In this document: positions 23,331 through 35,565 of the stretch, one piece after another
Layout: the number at the start of each line of letters is the position of its first letter
Numbering within the stretch: the first letter of the stretch is position 1
Source of the DNA: Calliopum simillimum
Lineage: Eukaryota; Arthropoda; Insecta; Diptera; Lauxaniidae
Direction of reading: 5' to 3'
NCBI GenBank assembly: GCA_951812925.1
Contig: OX638370.1
Coordinates: forward strand, 42,473,948-42,537,947
DNA: 64,000 nt
Notes under the pieces: generated by a model
What the model saw: only the letters and a program-made list of their open reading frames with translations
Database searches by the model: none
Told to the model about the DNA's origin: nothing
Program-made: the position numbers and the translations under genes

Positions 23331-23760
23331 AAAAAATACATATTAAAGACTATAATGCACACTCTGAGTAAAAAGAAGACAAACTCGAACAAGAGGGCGT
23401 GGCACCTCCCTTGTGAGCAAAAGTTTCAAAATGCTTTACTGAAAGAGTTTTTTGAGATAATCCAACTTTATCTCACCCAAACACTAAGAACTGAAAATGC
23501 ACACTCTGAGAGCTCGAACAAGAGGGTGTGGCACCTCCCATATAAGCAAAAGTTTCAAAACGCTGTACTGAAAGAGTTTTTTGAAATAATCAAACTAAAT
23601 TTCATGAGATGCTAAGAAATATTTATAAATGAAAGCTTTGAACAAAAACTGGGTGAACTCGGAAAAGAGCGCGCGGCACCTCAAATGTAAGCAAAATTCT
23701 CGAAATTCTGCGGTGCGGGGTATTTGATGTCTGGCCAGGCCAAAAGTAACATCCTTACTT

Positions 23761-24346
23761 GTTTTTTTATTAAGTGCGCACAATTTCAAATAAAACAAAT
23801 TATCATTCATCACAATTGGTTGTAAATGGTAGATGGATAAAATTTTTCTAAGGTCTTCTTAATTCTTAACTAATAAAAAATGCTTGCCCAATTATTTCCA
23901 TTTAAAAGATGAGTATGAGGGCCATTTCTAAGAAAACGATTTTAAATTTTTGTACAATATCCTTTTAGAACATCTTAACCCATCATTTAATTTCTTGAAT
24001 GGGATAAAGTGTTCGACGAATATATTCTACAGAAAAATTCCTTAAATAAACAGTCTCCAGCCAATTTTGACGAGTGAGGAAATTGTATGCACTTTATGAA
24101 TAAACTAAAATTTATTTGCCTTTCCTTTCAAAGAGTGGCTTAAAAAAGTCGTCAAACTGTAAAAAACGAAAAACAATTTTGCAAATTTTAATTATCCCCT
24201 TAGATACCTCAACATAGTTCTATGGAACTTAAATAATTATCTTGTTAGTTTTTAACGACCTTTTTAATTTTTTAATTCTTCAAATTTTAACGAGGTCAAA
24301 TAATTTTCACGTCAATTATTCAAAAGCATAAAAAGAATTAGTAGTC
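23761..24346. other. AT-rich stretch without recognisable feature
   Basis: No gene or element ends seen. Confidence 0.4.
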
Positions 24347-24440
24347 GTTTAGCAGCTAGACCGGTTACAGTTTCGATGAGTAGCGGCCGGCGCCTGTACC
24401 AGTACCGGCGAAATGGCTATAACTGGTCTAGCTGCTAAAC
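24347..24440. repeat. GC-rich imperfect hairpin
   Basis: GTTTAGCAGCTAGACCGGTT at the left pairs with AACTGGTCTAGCTGCTAAAC at the right. The arms are 24 bases with 22 matching, and the loop of about 46 bases is GC-rich and holds a second smaller inverted pair (GCCGG and CCGGC). It lies in otherwise AT-rich DNA. It could be a very short MITE or a structured RNA precursor. Nothing in sequence decides. Confidence 0.6.
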
Positions 24441-26055
24441 TATGAAACATGGCAAGAATAATCTATTCATTATATTTTATTGTAACATTTTGATATTGGG
24501 AAAAAGGATTGAGTATAAATATAAAGGATGAGGTTAGATTAACAAGATTGATCAAAAGAGCAGAATGTATAAGACGTAAATATCGTTCATTTACTAAAAG
24601 AAATGCTCAAGTCAATAAAATCGATTTTGCAGAAAATAAGTTTAAAGTTTTCAATTGAAAATTTTTTTCGAATGCTGTAAAAGAGATTAATATGGATTTT
24701 TCACACAATATGAAACATGATATAACGAATAATTATGCATCAATAACACAAAATTCGCGCTTTTTGAGTTGTGCCGTTCTTGTAGTAAATGTGTGATATA
24801 TGTATATGTTATAGTGCCTTCAATAATGTCCAACATTTCTTTGATTCACGTATTAGCGTGATTTGATTGGAAAAAGTGGGGTTCCTTCTATACTGAACAT
24901 CATTTGCAGTGATTTATACTTTTAAAATTATTTTCAATGGATGATAGTGCTCCTTACATTGCATTCGATTTTGGAATATTTTTAACTAAACAAGGTTTTT
25001 AGATAAAAAATGTTTTTCTCCAAAACGTACCAAACCTTAAAAATTAAAAAAGTCATGATTACTTGATGCAATGCATCCAGTCGCTTACAGTAAAGAACAA
25101 AGTTAATAATTTCTTCCAAGCAATTTCATGATACATCTGCCAAATCGTTACATCCAGACACAAAATCGATTTCAGAAAAAAGTAATGTAGCGATTTCTTT
25201 AATTTTACCGAAGAAATCACTTACTCTATTGATTCTTATTCTTCTTCCTCTGTAAATTGAATAAAAAAGGAGAATTGAATTAAATCGTTCCATTTGACTT
25301 GTAGTTGTCTTTGGTGCTGCAGTTGTTGTTGCTGTCTTTTATAAATAAAACGTCTTTAAAGACAATAGCAATTGTAGCAATAAATAGAAAATAATAACTC
25401 TTGCGCCCAACCCACTGGAAAATTGAAAATAATGACAATGCGGTGGCTAAAAGCAATTTAAAGGGCGGCAAGGAGCAGTCAGTAGCGTTTTAGTGGTAGG
25501 GTGGCAAAGACATCAAGATAGGAAAAGCAACAACAACAATGTGGCAAATTTAAGAATAATGAGGACAGGTAAAAGTTGAAGGTTAAAACAGTTGACTTTA
25601 CTTTTCTTATGCCATGCAAATTTTAGCACTTTCACGATAGAGCGAAATACTTTCTTACCCCTTTCATGAATTAAGTAAAAAAAAAATAACAACAATAAAT
25701 GAATGTTAAAAGTTTTTAATTATTTTCATAAAAAGAAAAATTACTTAATTTATCTAACGTTTTGCTTGCTTGGTTTAGTACTCACACACACATAAAACTT
25801 GCAATTAAAATAAATAACGTTGACACATTAAAATGTTACCCTCTTGTAAGTGAAAAATTACACAGCTCTTGTTTTTTTTATTATTTCCATGCCAAACGCC
25901 AAAAAAGTTGCTATGAAAATGTATGCCCTAGGCAAATGCAAAGCGTGTGAAGTGCAGTAACTTAGCGAAATATAGCAAGTCAACAAAGATCATGAAGTGC
26001 CTTACAAAATTAGGTGTGATGTAATATTAAAGGTCCCACTATATATATGATTTCA
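24441..26055. other. AT-rich stretch without recognisable feature
   Basis: Several 60-residue frames have no family motif. CAACAACAACAAT-type and TTGTTGTTGCTG-type microsatellites occur at about 25330 and 25540. Confidence 0.4.
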
Positions 26056-26059
26056 ATTT

Positions 26060-27520
26060 CCAATAGAAATGCTGATACTGGAAGACTTCGCAATGAAGCT
26101 AAAAACCGCGCAAAAAAATCCTTTTACTACCGAAAGGTAGTAAAATCTTTTGGTCATTTGTTAAGAGAGTGAAGAATCAGTCTTCATTATCTATTCCAAC
26201 TCTCTGAACGAACGTTAAAAGCTAATCTCTTGGCAAGTATTTTTTCCAAGAACGCTACTCTCCCTGAGCGTTCGTCACTGAGAGGTGGAGCCAATGTGTC
26301 CACCTTCTTGGCGAATGTATAGTTGTTACTCTTTTTACGTGTTGTCGTAGACGGTGTTGGACTGTGGGCGCCCCTAGCAAATCAAACACAGATTTCAGCT
26401 TGACTTCAAGGAGTCTATTATATACGTAAAGGTATGCTTTAATCTGAAATATGTTAAAATTAATTCATATACAAGAAATTCATTTTACTTATTATAACTT
26501 ACACTTGTGTTCTATTAGTAATTTACTAGTGCCCGGTTTCCAGACAGGGTTTGCCAGTTTACAAACTAAATTTAGTTTTTACACAAAAAACGTGATCGTT
26601 TAAGAAATACGTGATCGTTTTAGAAAAAACTTACTGATATGGCGAAAAAATATAATAAAGAGAAATGGTGGTCTTATTTGACAGAAGTCATTTTCAGTGA
26701 TGCCACTTAATACTATATCTAAATACATTAGGGTGGTTTTACCACGTAACAGACGGTTTCACATCTAACGCTGAAGTTCCCCAGGGTTCGGTCCTATCCC
26801 CTCCTCTGTTCCTCTGACCTTCTGTTATCGACCATTAATCCAATCCGCTCCTTTGCGGATGACAGCAGTATTTGTCATTCGGTGTATGAATGAAACACTC
26901 ACAAATAACCTGAAAGCTATCTCTAAGTTTGGTCGAGCTAATCAGGTCGAACTAAACGCTAGCAAAACTCAATGCTGTTTGTTGGCTCACAGACGAGTGG
27001 ATTGTTCCACTCCAACCCTCAAAATGGCTGGCATAAACATTACGAGATCAGCAACTCGTGACGTTCTGGGCATATCGATTCAAGCTGATCTGAGGTGGAC
27101 TGATCATGTATTCGATGTGTCGAAAGAAGCGACCAAGTGTTTAGGTTATCTAAAACAGTCTAAGAAATACTTCACTCCTGTTGATTTTCGGACTTTCTAT
27201 TTCACCTTTATTAGACCTAAGCTAGAGTACAATTCGCCGGGGCTCCAAAAACTACTTTGGATGCTAGACAGAGCTCAACGTCGTGTGATGAAGTTGATTG
27301 GGGATACGGGTGTTGCATCTTCTGTTGATTCACTTGAACACTGTCATAACGTTGGGTGTGTTACTCTTTTCTATAGATATTATCATGAGATGTGCTCTAG
27401 AGAAATTTATGGGCTGGTTCTGTCAGTTCGTTTTTTTTCTTGCAGCACTCGGGCGTCTCATCAGGCCCATCCCCATTGTTTTACAACGGTATCTAACAGA
27501 ACATTCATTAACTTGAACAT
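26060..27520 (+). pseudogene. Non-LTR reverse transcriptase remnant, family C, copy 1
   Basis: The order matches copy 2 at 49240-50588: TTTGGTCATTTGTTAAGAGA at about 26151, PQGSVLS near 26780, FADDSSIC (26852-26875), then LKAISKFGRANQVELNASKT, AHRRVDC, LGYLKQSKKYFTPVDF and RAQRRVMKLIGDTG. These are jockey-type LINE reverse transcriptase and thumb motifs. Compared with copy 2 and the expected family layout it has lost residues after FADDSSIC and after EYNS, and carries an unrelated insert of about 390 bp at 26353-26742. The frame from 26853 runs on into the GGCATT array and there is not LINE-derived. Confidence 0.85.
26353..26742. mobile_element. Insert of unknown type inside LINE family C copy 1
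   Basis: Copy 2 reads continuously through GTCGTAGACGGTTTTACATC, whereas copy 1 has about 390 bp between GTCGTAGACGGT and AGACGGTTTCACATC. AGACGGT is present on both sides, consistent with a 7-8 bp target duplication. Inside are two near copies of ACGTGATCGTTT. I see no inverted ends and cannot classify it. Confidence 0.5.
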
Positions 27521-27553
27521 TAACATACATTTTAGTCGTATCATTGGCAACAG

Positions 27554-27717
27554 AATTGGCATTGGCATTGGCATTGGCATTGGCATTGGCATTGGCATTG
27601 GCATTGGCATTGGCATTGGCATTGGCATTGGCATTGGCATTGGCATTGGCATTGGCATTGGCATTGGCATTGGCATTGGCATTGGCATTGGCATTGGCAT
27701 TGGCATTGGCATTGGCA
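27554..27717. repeat. (GGCATT)n microsatellite, about 27 units
   Basis: An essentially perfect hexanucleotide array of about 164 bp, followed to about 27790 by a degenerate TAGCAT/GGCATT zone. All frames are open because 6 is divisible by 3, giving Gly-Ile, Ala-Leu, Ala-Asn or Met-Pro dipeptide strings on both strands. These frames are artefacts of the array, not proteins. Confidence 0.97.
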
Positions 27718-27790
27718 GTAGCATTAGTATTAGCGTTTAGCATTTAGCATTTAGCATTTGGCATTAGCACTAGTATTAGCATTGTCATTA

Positions 27791-30408
27791 ACACTCAAAC
27801 TAAAAAGATTTTTTCCAACACAACATCTAACAAAATAAAAATACCGCGTACCATAATGTATGTAAACTGTACAGTAACCAACTAAATGAGTATGAGAAAC
27901 CTTTTGATATGGGAAAGTGGTGTGGAAATTTAAAAGCAGGTGTCACCGTAGGCTAAAACAACAATAAACAATAACAAAAAGTTGCAAAATTGTTACTGTT
28001 GGCTGCTGTTGTTGTTAATTATGCAACAATACATCATAAAAACTGGCAAAATTATGCAAAAGTTAAAATGAAGTTTTCTTTAAAAAAGAAATGAAGAAAT
28101 GAATTAGTAAATTGGGTGTCTGAAGGAGGATGCAATGCAAGTAAATAGTAACTTATACGTAAGATTACAGGCATTATTTGTCGAAGACAGTGCAACAATT
28201 TCACTCTTATTAGCTTGAAATTTTTCGCTCAAGGAAGGTCTTCGACAACAATTGCTTTTATATTTACAAGAAATCAATTTTCTTGTCAAAAGTATTTCTC
28301 TCAAGAATATAAATCTTGATACAAGAGCTTCAAGTGTAGATTTTTACATAATGAATAGCCTTGTGCAGTAAGATTGTTTACTGTCACCAATACTGTTTTT
28401 GATTGTGGAAAATGATCTTTTGTCGGTGCTTTCCTATATTGAAATCGTCTCACATCTCTACTAGAAATTAGTTCAGGTTCAGATCGACTTCGCATCAGGC
28501 TTGCCTTAAGTACGAGCAGGAACATTTTGTAGAATTGATTAACATTTAATGTAAAATAAACATGATAATCTAAAAGAATTAATTTGAAGAAGCTTATTGA
28601 GGTCAAATGAAATTAAAATTGATTTATGTGGGCAAAATAACGTGCCTCTTTAGTTTAGGTAGAGAATAATTAATGGAATTTATCCGTACCCCATAAATTT
28701 CTGAAGAACTTATAAATGTTTTGATAAGGAATAGTACATACGGACTGGATCAGTTGAATTCCTTATTATGATTTAGTTCAGTACATTGGAAGTGCTACTG
28801 ATTCATAAAACGTACTGGGACCGTATTAAGGTTTTGAGCAGCAGATCCAGATGACAAGCTGATCTGATGGCCGTATTAAAGAACACCTGATCCGGATCTG
28901 ATCATAATCCGGAATACCTGAACTAATTTCTAGCTCAAGCATAACTCACAGAAGTCAATTCCATGTCGGATAAATTAAGTAGGTCTGAAAGCAACATGAA
29001 TAAAAAGAAGAACATGTCCATCTTCATCTGAAGTTTTATCCAGTGTAGCCTTAGTAGTTTTGTCACCAGAGAAGAGATAGACAACTTTGCTTGTTTGGAC
29101 ACTGCCATAATGTCTGAAGATGAGACTAATAAAGAATTCTGAAGCTGAAAGAAGAATACCTATGAGTGATCATTTAATATTATATTTTTTTCGAAATTTA
29201 TTTTTAAATGAAACAAACCATTCCATAATAAATCATCAGTAACATCTTTACAGTTTCAATATTTAATTATCAAAAGACAAAAAGTCGCGTGACACATAAA
29301 TATCCATAGCTACTTGTGCTAACAAAATGTACCTAATATGCACTACGCCCCCTTAGACTCCTTTTACCAAATAGACACCCAATATACACGCCCAAGCATT
29401 ATGTTGTTGTTCACTGCCAGTATTACACTGCTGTTGCTGATTATTTTGCCAAATTATAAACGAATTTAAAATAAATTAATTTAGCGTAAAAAGCAACACT
29501 ACAGTTACACAAGGAAACACAAGACGACAACTTTGGGGTTTTCTCCCCACCCTTAAAGTGAAGTTATGCTGCTGTCACTGTTATTTTTGTTGCTTTTGAG
29601 GTCCTTTTTACTGGTGGTTGGTTACTTTGCTTGCCATCAAGACAAGCGCGTAAATCCTTGAGAATTTTCATTCAAGAAGCGACATTTCCAAATGTATCAC
29701 TAATTCGTTGTCAACATTTTCGTTGTTCTTGCTGTCTTATTTCTTTAGTTCTGTCTTCTTTTTTTGTTTTCTTAAAATACAAGTTACATGTATTTTGTTT
29801 TGTAGTCTGGGGGTTTCGTTGGTTTTATTAAAAATTTGCTTTTGTTTTTGTGTGTGGTAAAATCGCTTTTTGAGAAAAATTTATTTTTTTCTCTTTCGGA
29901 TTTTCTTTATTTTCCTCATGCTTTATCTGCTTATATGAGTTTCCTTCGAGTTAGTTTTTGGCTTTTCCAGTGGCTTAATTGAAATGATATTGGATTGGGG
30001 AGCACAAAACCTAATTATTAAATATACTTCGAAAAAGTCCTATGCTTCGAGTATTTTTTCGAAAAGTGCAGAATGAAAGCAAACATGGAGTTAATGATCT
30101 TTGCCATCTTTACTTATATTCCTTGAATGGATATATCACTGTTATTTTTTCAATATTCAAAAAGTTTTAGATCTAGACCGGAAAGTTATTATGAGCAGCT
30201 TAATCTAAACCAAGATCATAACAATCTTTGTCTTACTCATAATCAAGACAGTAATCAAGACCAAAACTGTTTTTTCTCTTGATCACAAAGAGTTTATTAC
30301 AGTGCAAAGTGACGCTTTTTAACATCAAACACGGTGCTCGTGGGGGGCTTAGAGGGGCTTACACAAACATTTTCGGTCACTCCAAAATTCTTGTGTGGTT
30401 CAAATATA
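27791..30408. other. Stretch without recognisable feature
   Basis: Mostly AT-rich DNA. Near 28740-28925 imperfect repeats of GATCCGGAT/CTGATC and a TAGTTCAG/CTGAACTA pair suggest a small decayed inverted repeat. TGTTGTTG-type microsatellites occur near 28005 and 29402. No gene is supported. Confidence 0.4.
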
Positions 30409-30566
30409 TGTGACCTGGTCTATGAAATGGGGGCTTACGTGTCAAAAAAAAAATTTTCCAATTTTTCGCCGATTCGCATAAATTGACCCTAAAAAGTTGT
30501 TTTCCAGCTGTTTTCACGAAATTTTTTTTTTGGCACGTAAGCTCCCTTTTCATAGACCAGGTCACA
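30409..30566. mobile_element. MITE of Tc1/mariner type, 158 bp
   Basis: Both ends read TGTGACCTGGTCTATGAAA inward, and the arms agree at about 45 of 49 positions, including a GCTTACGTG block and an A run. TA dinucleotides flank it (30407-30408 and 30567-30568), as expected of Tc1/mariner-type insertion. The short loop gives a nearly complete foldback. A minus frame through it has no meaning. Confidence 0.85.
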
Positions 30567-30686
30567 TATAGTACTTAAGTACTTAAGCATCATTTTAAGC
30601 GCAAAAAAAAAAAAACCGTTGGGGCGTTTTTAAAAAATTTAGTTTTGGCAATTGCACTAAAATTTTCATATAAAACGAAAAACAGT

Positions 30687-31150
30687 GTGGCTAGTGGCCA
30701 AACATTAAATATCCTACACAACAGCATTTCGAAAATTTTGCTTACATGGGAGGTGCCATGCGATCTTGTACAAATTCACCTTGTTTTTGCTCAAAGCTTC
30801 CGCTAAATATTTCTAGTATGCCTCTATATTTTGGTTACATTGTCGTTGGAAATACGCCTAAAGTGACATTATTAATTTAATTTTTGTATGGGCGGTAGGA
30901 GTGTCCTTTGACCGATTTCATTCATTTTCAATCCCTCGAGTTAGCTTTTTTGATGAAGGTAGAATGCTAAATTTCATTGAATTATCTTGTTTAGTTTTTC
31001 CAAGAAATGTATTTCCACGCACAGACAGCCAGCCAGACAGACGGACATGGCTATATCGACTCAGGACGCTGATCAAGAATATTTATACATTTCCATACCT
31101 GCCACGCCTCCTTCTCTGCATTGTAAACGGAAGGGTATATAAACCGAAAT
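30687..31150 (+). repeat. Type A dispersed repeat, short copy
   Basis: It starts AGTGGCCAAACATTAAATAT, carries one monomer with ATGGGAGGTGCCATGCGA, then the unique block with GTATGGGCGGTAGGAGTGTC, and the tail CCAGCCAGACAGACGGACAT to AACGGAAGGGTATATAAA. This copy shows the full order with the minimum number of monomers. The frame at 30901-31152 merely reads across it. Confidence 0.75.
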
Positions 31151-32504
31151 AGCAATTTTAGATATATTTTTTGATGTTGAATCCGAATCCGGCACTGAAA
31201 TTGTGCTAACTTTTCAGGATTTTGAGACATCCTTACCTAAAAGTAAAAGAAAAAACACCGTTTTTAGATATTTTTGAAGGTTTACGGCCATTCCATGGGG
31301 ATGGACGGGAAATGTCGTAGAGATATGTATAATGAAAGTAAGTGCTTATTTAGAGGTATGATTCGCAATATTGATTTTTTCTTTTAAAGGAGTATAGTCT
31401 TAGAATAACTAACGATACAATAGTCTTCAAAAAAGAATTACAAATTTCACAGAGCCCGGTGATAAACATACGATCGCGCTTGCTACTTCGGTTGAAACTC
31501 GCCAAAAAAGCTTGCATCCGAAGGCGCTTTGCAAGAAAAGTATAATATCAACGACTTACAAACAGCGGGGCGATGCATAACAGGGAAAAAAACAAAAAAT
31601 TAGAACTTTGCATATGCTGCATTGAATTTTTGCTGTGATTCTCGTCTAATCTATGCAAAAAATGAATAAAGCATGCTTGGTCGAGTTCTTGGTTTGTAGG
31701 TGAATTCGACTGAAGATCCCATATGGTTATGGGTGAAACGCGTATCGAAAACCAACCTACCAACAAAATTTTTTGGTTTTTTTACCTATGCATTTTGCCT
31801 TGTTTTTGTAATGTTGTTGTTTTTACTCAAAAACACAGAACAGTAAGCTCACACCTCAAAACACTTGACACGTGATTTTTTGGTAGCTAGTTAGTCTTCA
31901 TATTAATTTATAATAAAGTCAGTGTTCCGAAGAATCGGTTTAAAAAAGTTTGGGATAGACGGGACACAAAAAATTTATTGCTTTTTGGACAAAATTTCGG
32001 TTTGCTATTTCTACGAAATGGCTTAAATAGGGTTAACAAAATATTTGTATACTCATTATCGATGCTTCATATTTTCAAGAAATGTTTAAAATTTTTGGGA
32101 TCGTTGTTAACAAATTAATTATGCACTAAATTTTGTAGGATGGACGGGAAAACATGTTAAGAGAAAATAATTTGAGCTAAACTTATTTATAAATTCATGG
32201 CTTACAAAAATATAACATTTGGGTTGCATGGATTCAATTTTGGGAAATGCATCAATAGTACATAGACTGATTCAAAAAAATTTTTTTTTTTTTAAAACCA
32301 CGATTACCCCAAATAATAAGAAAGAGGGTGTCAAATAAGTGGGCTGAGAGTTTTTAAAGTTTATTTGAGGGTCATTTAGAGATCACGCAACGTTGATTTA
32401 TGCAAAGTCTTTGCTTAATGCAGTTTTTATTTTATTGCGGTTTCAAAAATGATCGGAATGAGTTGTGCGATATCTCATATTTTGTTGTCTTGAATCAAAG
32501 TATA

Positions 32505-34280
32505 TCTTCTCTTCTTATACGAGATAAAATTGTATGTACTTATGTACTTATGTACTTATGTACCTATGTACTTATGTATGTTTGGAACGGGCAAAACTTT
32601 TTCTCGAAAACGGCTATAGCGATTTTAATGAAACTTCAAATAGTGTTAGACATTAGCATACATTGAAGAATGAGCTAGGCTTGAACTTTGTAAATGCTTA
32701 CCAGAGGGCGTGGCATCGCATTAAATTTTAAATTTGATATGGTCATACCTCGCAAACCATGCAAGGTATTTGGATGAAATTTGGGGAGCGGGTGCGCCTT
32801 AATAATACCTCGTAATAGACAAAAAGTGGGCGGGATCGAAGAAGTGTCACGCCCACTTTTTAGCCTTTGAAAATTTTGATTCAATATTACTCAAAAACGA
32901 CTCCAACAATTTTGATAAAAATTTAGGAGCTGTTACGTCTGCAAACAGACATTAATATGTGATATGCCGTTATATTGGAAAAACTCGGTGAAGGGCGTGG
33001 CACCGCCCACAAAAATATAATACGTTATGAAAAGAAAACTAATAAAGTAATCATTCTTAAATTAACTGTGGGGAGCCTTCTTGCTATAAAGCATCTCTGA
33101 TCTGAAAGTGGGAAAAATATCGCCATTGCGCGTGGAACCTCCCATACAAGCAAAATACCTTAAATGCCATTTCTCGAAAATTTTACAAGGTATTTTAATG
33201 AAATTTGGTATGTAGGTACTCCTTAATAATACCTTGTAACAAACGAAAAGCGAGCGGGATCAAATAAGTGCCACGCCCACTTTTGAACCCTTGAAAATTT
33301 TGATTCAATATTACTCGAAAACGACTCCTACAATTTTGATGAAAATTTAGGAGCTATTACGTTTACAAAGAAGTATTAATATGTGATATGCCGTTATATT
33401 GAGAAAACTCGTTGAAGGGCGGGGCACTAAAGCAATCTTTCTGAAATTAACTACAGGGAGTCTACTTGCTATTAGGCACCTACGACCTGAAAGTAGGCAA
33501 AATGTCGAAGGTGCGCTTGGAACCTCCCATACAAGTAAAACACAATAAATGCTATTTCTCGCAAATGATACAACATATTGTATTTTGATGAAATTTGGTA
33601 TGCGGATCTGGATCAGAAGTATCTAAAGCATAACAAAAAGAAGGCTATGCCCCGCCCATTTTTTTATCAAAATAAAAATTTTGATTAATAACTCAGGCAC
33701 AAAAAAAAGGAATGAACTGTTTAATTCTTATATGCAGTCTTATGACGCTGAATCCGTCTTCATCAGTAGAACTGTCATTATACCTGCAGGATTTTGAAAT
33801 ATCCTTGCTTGAAGTTGAAGAAAACGCTGTGTTCAGTCTTACAGCGTAGCTACAAGAAAAGGTAAAATTCTTTTTTATTAATAGCATCGAATAGTTACAT
33901 TCTTCCTTATCCAAATATTTTGTCGGATTTTTCTAATAAGTTTCTTATTTTCCGAGCTATAATCTTTTGAAGATAAGATATTTCAGCCGCCATACAAAAG
34001 ACGAAAAATTTTAGGTGCGTGGCATATTCCATTTATTTATTTTAGGGCACTCTATTTCACCATAAAAAATTTTAGTTTTTGATATTTTTCTATACCACTC
34101 GTTGCTTTCCGAGCTTTTTCTTATTATTATTCTCATCGATTAATTTATCATTTTAAAAACGTGACCATTGGAGATGAAAAGGTGCGAGTATTATAACAAA
34201 AAATAGCTATGAATAAAAACATCGACTAAAATAATAAGATTAGATTCCTGACCGAGCAGGTATCGGTCTCCAGGTACTAA
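32505..34280 (+). mobile_element. Non-autonomous Helitron, plus copy
   Basis: The left end is TCTTCTCTTCTTATACGAG, after an A. The right end has the hairpin GACCGA-GCAGGTA-TCGGTC, 8 nt of spacer and the terminal CTAA. A 5' TC, a 3' CTRR and a short hairpin about 10 nt before the end are the Helitron signature. It lacks terminal inverted repeats and target duplication. The interior has imperfect tandem segments of about 420 bp, each with a GTGCCACGCCCAC core (for example near 32850 and 33275). No Rep/helicase protein is present. The base after CTAA is A rather than the usual T. Copy 2 (40177-41964) is similar end to end and inverted. Confidence 0.8.
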
Positions 34281-34604
34281 AAAAATTATATCTGAAACTT
34301 AAAATCAACCACATATTGTTTGTTTAGCTAAAGTACCTACAGAAAACTTTGTTTAGAAATTCCACCTTACTACTAAGCTCTAAATCTTCATTTTGGAAAA
34401 ATCTTGCTGTTCCAAGCATCTCAACCCATTATATCCTGTTTTTATGTGTCTTTTTAGCCACTGTTTCTTTCAAAAACTTGGTTATAATGGGTTAGTTTGT
34501 TCTTCAAAAACATTCTACGGAAAATTTCATTGGGGGTTTCCAAAGTAACGAAATGTATAAAACTTAAAAACAATGCGTAAAATACGTAATCAAATGCAAT
34601 AATT

Positions 34605-35565
34605 AACTAATAGGGATGGTATCTTTAGCCTGATCAAACACTAAATACCCTACACTGCATTTCAAGTATATTATTAAACACTTAGTTGATAAAAACTATG
34701 CAATATTCATATAAGTTTTTATTAAAATAAATTGTTTTATTCCTCCGTAACTCCAAGGAGAGTATAAGAACAAATTGCTTTTATGGGAAGTGCCACGCCC
34801 TCGTCTCTAAGCTAACCTTGATGATGCGTAGAGCTTGCATTTACTGTTTTGAGTGTTTGAGTAAAACTTGGTTAGGTTTTCTTAAAAAAATCTTTCAATA
34901 TAGTCCTACTTTGCCTCCTTGTTGCTCAGAGTTTGCAATTAATGTTTTTAGTGTTTAGTTTTTTTCAGTGTATCATTTCGAACTTTTGCTTATATGGGAG
35001 GTGCCACGGCCACTTGTCCGAGCTTGCTTAGTTTTTTCTCAGAGCACGCATTTATTGATTTGAGTCTTTGAGTGCAATTTAGTTCGGTTATCTCAAAAAA
35101 CGATTTCAGTATAACATTTTGAAACTTTTGTTTATATGGGAGGTGCCACGCCCTCTAGTCCAAATTCGCCTAGTTTTTACTCAAAATTTGCACTTACTAT
35201 CTTTAGTATTTATGTGTATTTTGCTTTTGTTATTGCAAAAAAATCTCTTATTATTGCATTTTGAATATATTTTTTGTATGGGCGGTAGGCGTGTTCGTTG
35301 GCCGATTTCGCTCATTTTTAATCTCCCGAGCTAACTTTTACGACAAAGTCAGAATACTAAATTTCATTGAATTATGTTGCTCAGTTTTTCAAAAAAGTGT
35401 ATTTCCACGCACACCCAGCCAGCCAGACGGGCATGACTATATCGACTCAGAAGGTGACGCTGATCAGAAATATATATACTTTTCCATATCTGTCACGCCT
35501 CCTTCTCTGCGTAACAAACGGAAGGACAAAGTGAATATACCCTGGTTGTAGGGTATAAAAAAGTA
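34605..35565 (+). repeat. Type A dispersed repeat, full copy with three monomers
   Basis: The start is TTAGCCTGATCAAACAC, then CTACACTGC. GTGCCACG-containing monomers lie at about 34787, 34998 and 35140, followed by the unique block ATGGGCGGTAGGCGTGTTCG (about 35278), the CCAGCCAGACGGGCATGACT tail and the terminus CCTGGTTGTAGGGTATAAA. The monomers are about 142 bp. ATACCCTACA near the start and TGTAGGGTAT at the end form a subterminal inverted pair. No protein of its own is evident. Confidence 0.8.

Larger units (their letters stand above)
22201..23343 (+). mobile_element. Truncated RTE-like LINE with 10-bp target duplication
   Basis: TAAAGACTAT occurs immediately before (22191-22200) and after (23344-23353) the insert, and the type A monomer continues across it, so the boundaries are well fixed. 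The insert has no poly(A) tail, as in RTE-type LINEs. Its first 270 bp is GC-rich and non-coding (see the separate entry), and the rest encodes the broken C-terminal part of a reverse transcriptase. Confidence 0.85.
21776..23760 (-). repeat. Type A dispersed repeat, copy with three or more monomers, split by a LINE
   Basis: The minus-sense tail (21776-21990) has ATAACACCCAGAGTATATTC and CTTCTGTTTGTAACGCAG. It is followed by monomers containing GCACCTCCCATATAAGCAAA at about 22125, 23400, 23535 and a decayed one near 23672. It ends at TGGCCAGGCCAAAAGTAAC (about 23730), matching the 5' terminus of other copies. The RTE-like LINE at 22201-23343 lies inside it. Confidence 0.75.

Noticed and set aside
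26853..27740. A 295-residue open frame, the longest in the window
   Set aside because: Only the first two thirds are LINE-derived. The end is a Gly-Ile string translated from the GGCATT array, so it is not a single gene.
27423..27747. Overlapping frames with Ala-Asn, Met-Pro and Ala-Leu repeats on both strands
   Set aside because: They are translations of the same hexanucleotide microsatellite in different frames.
30409..30566. A minus frame across the MITE that could be taken as a small protein
   Set aside because: It reads both arms of an inverted repeat and has no independent support.
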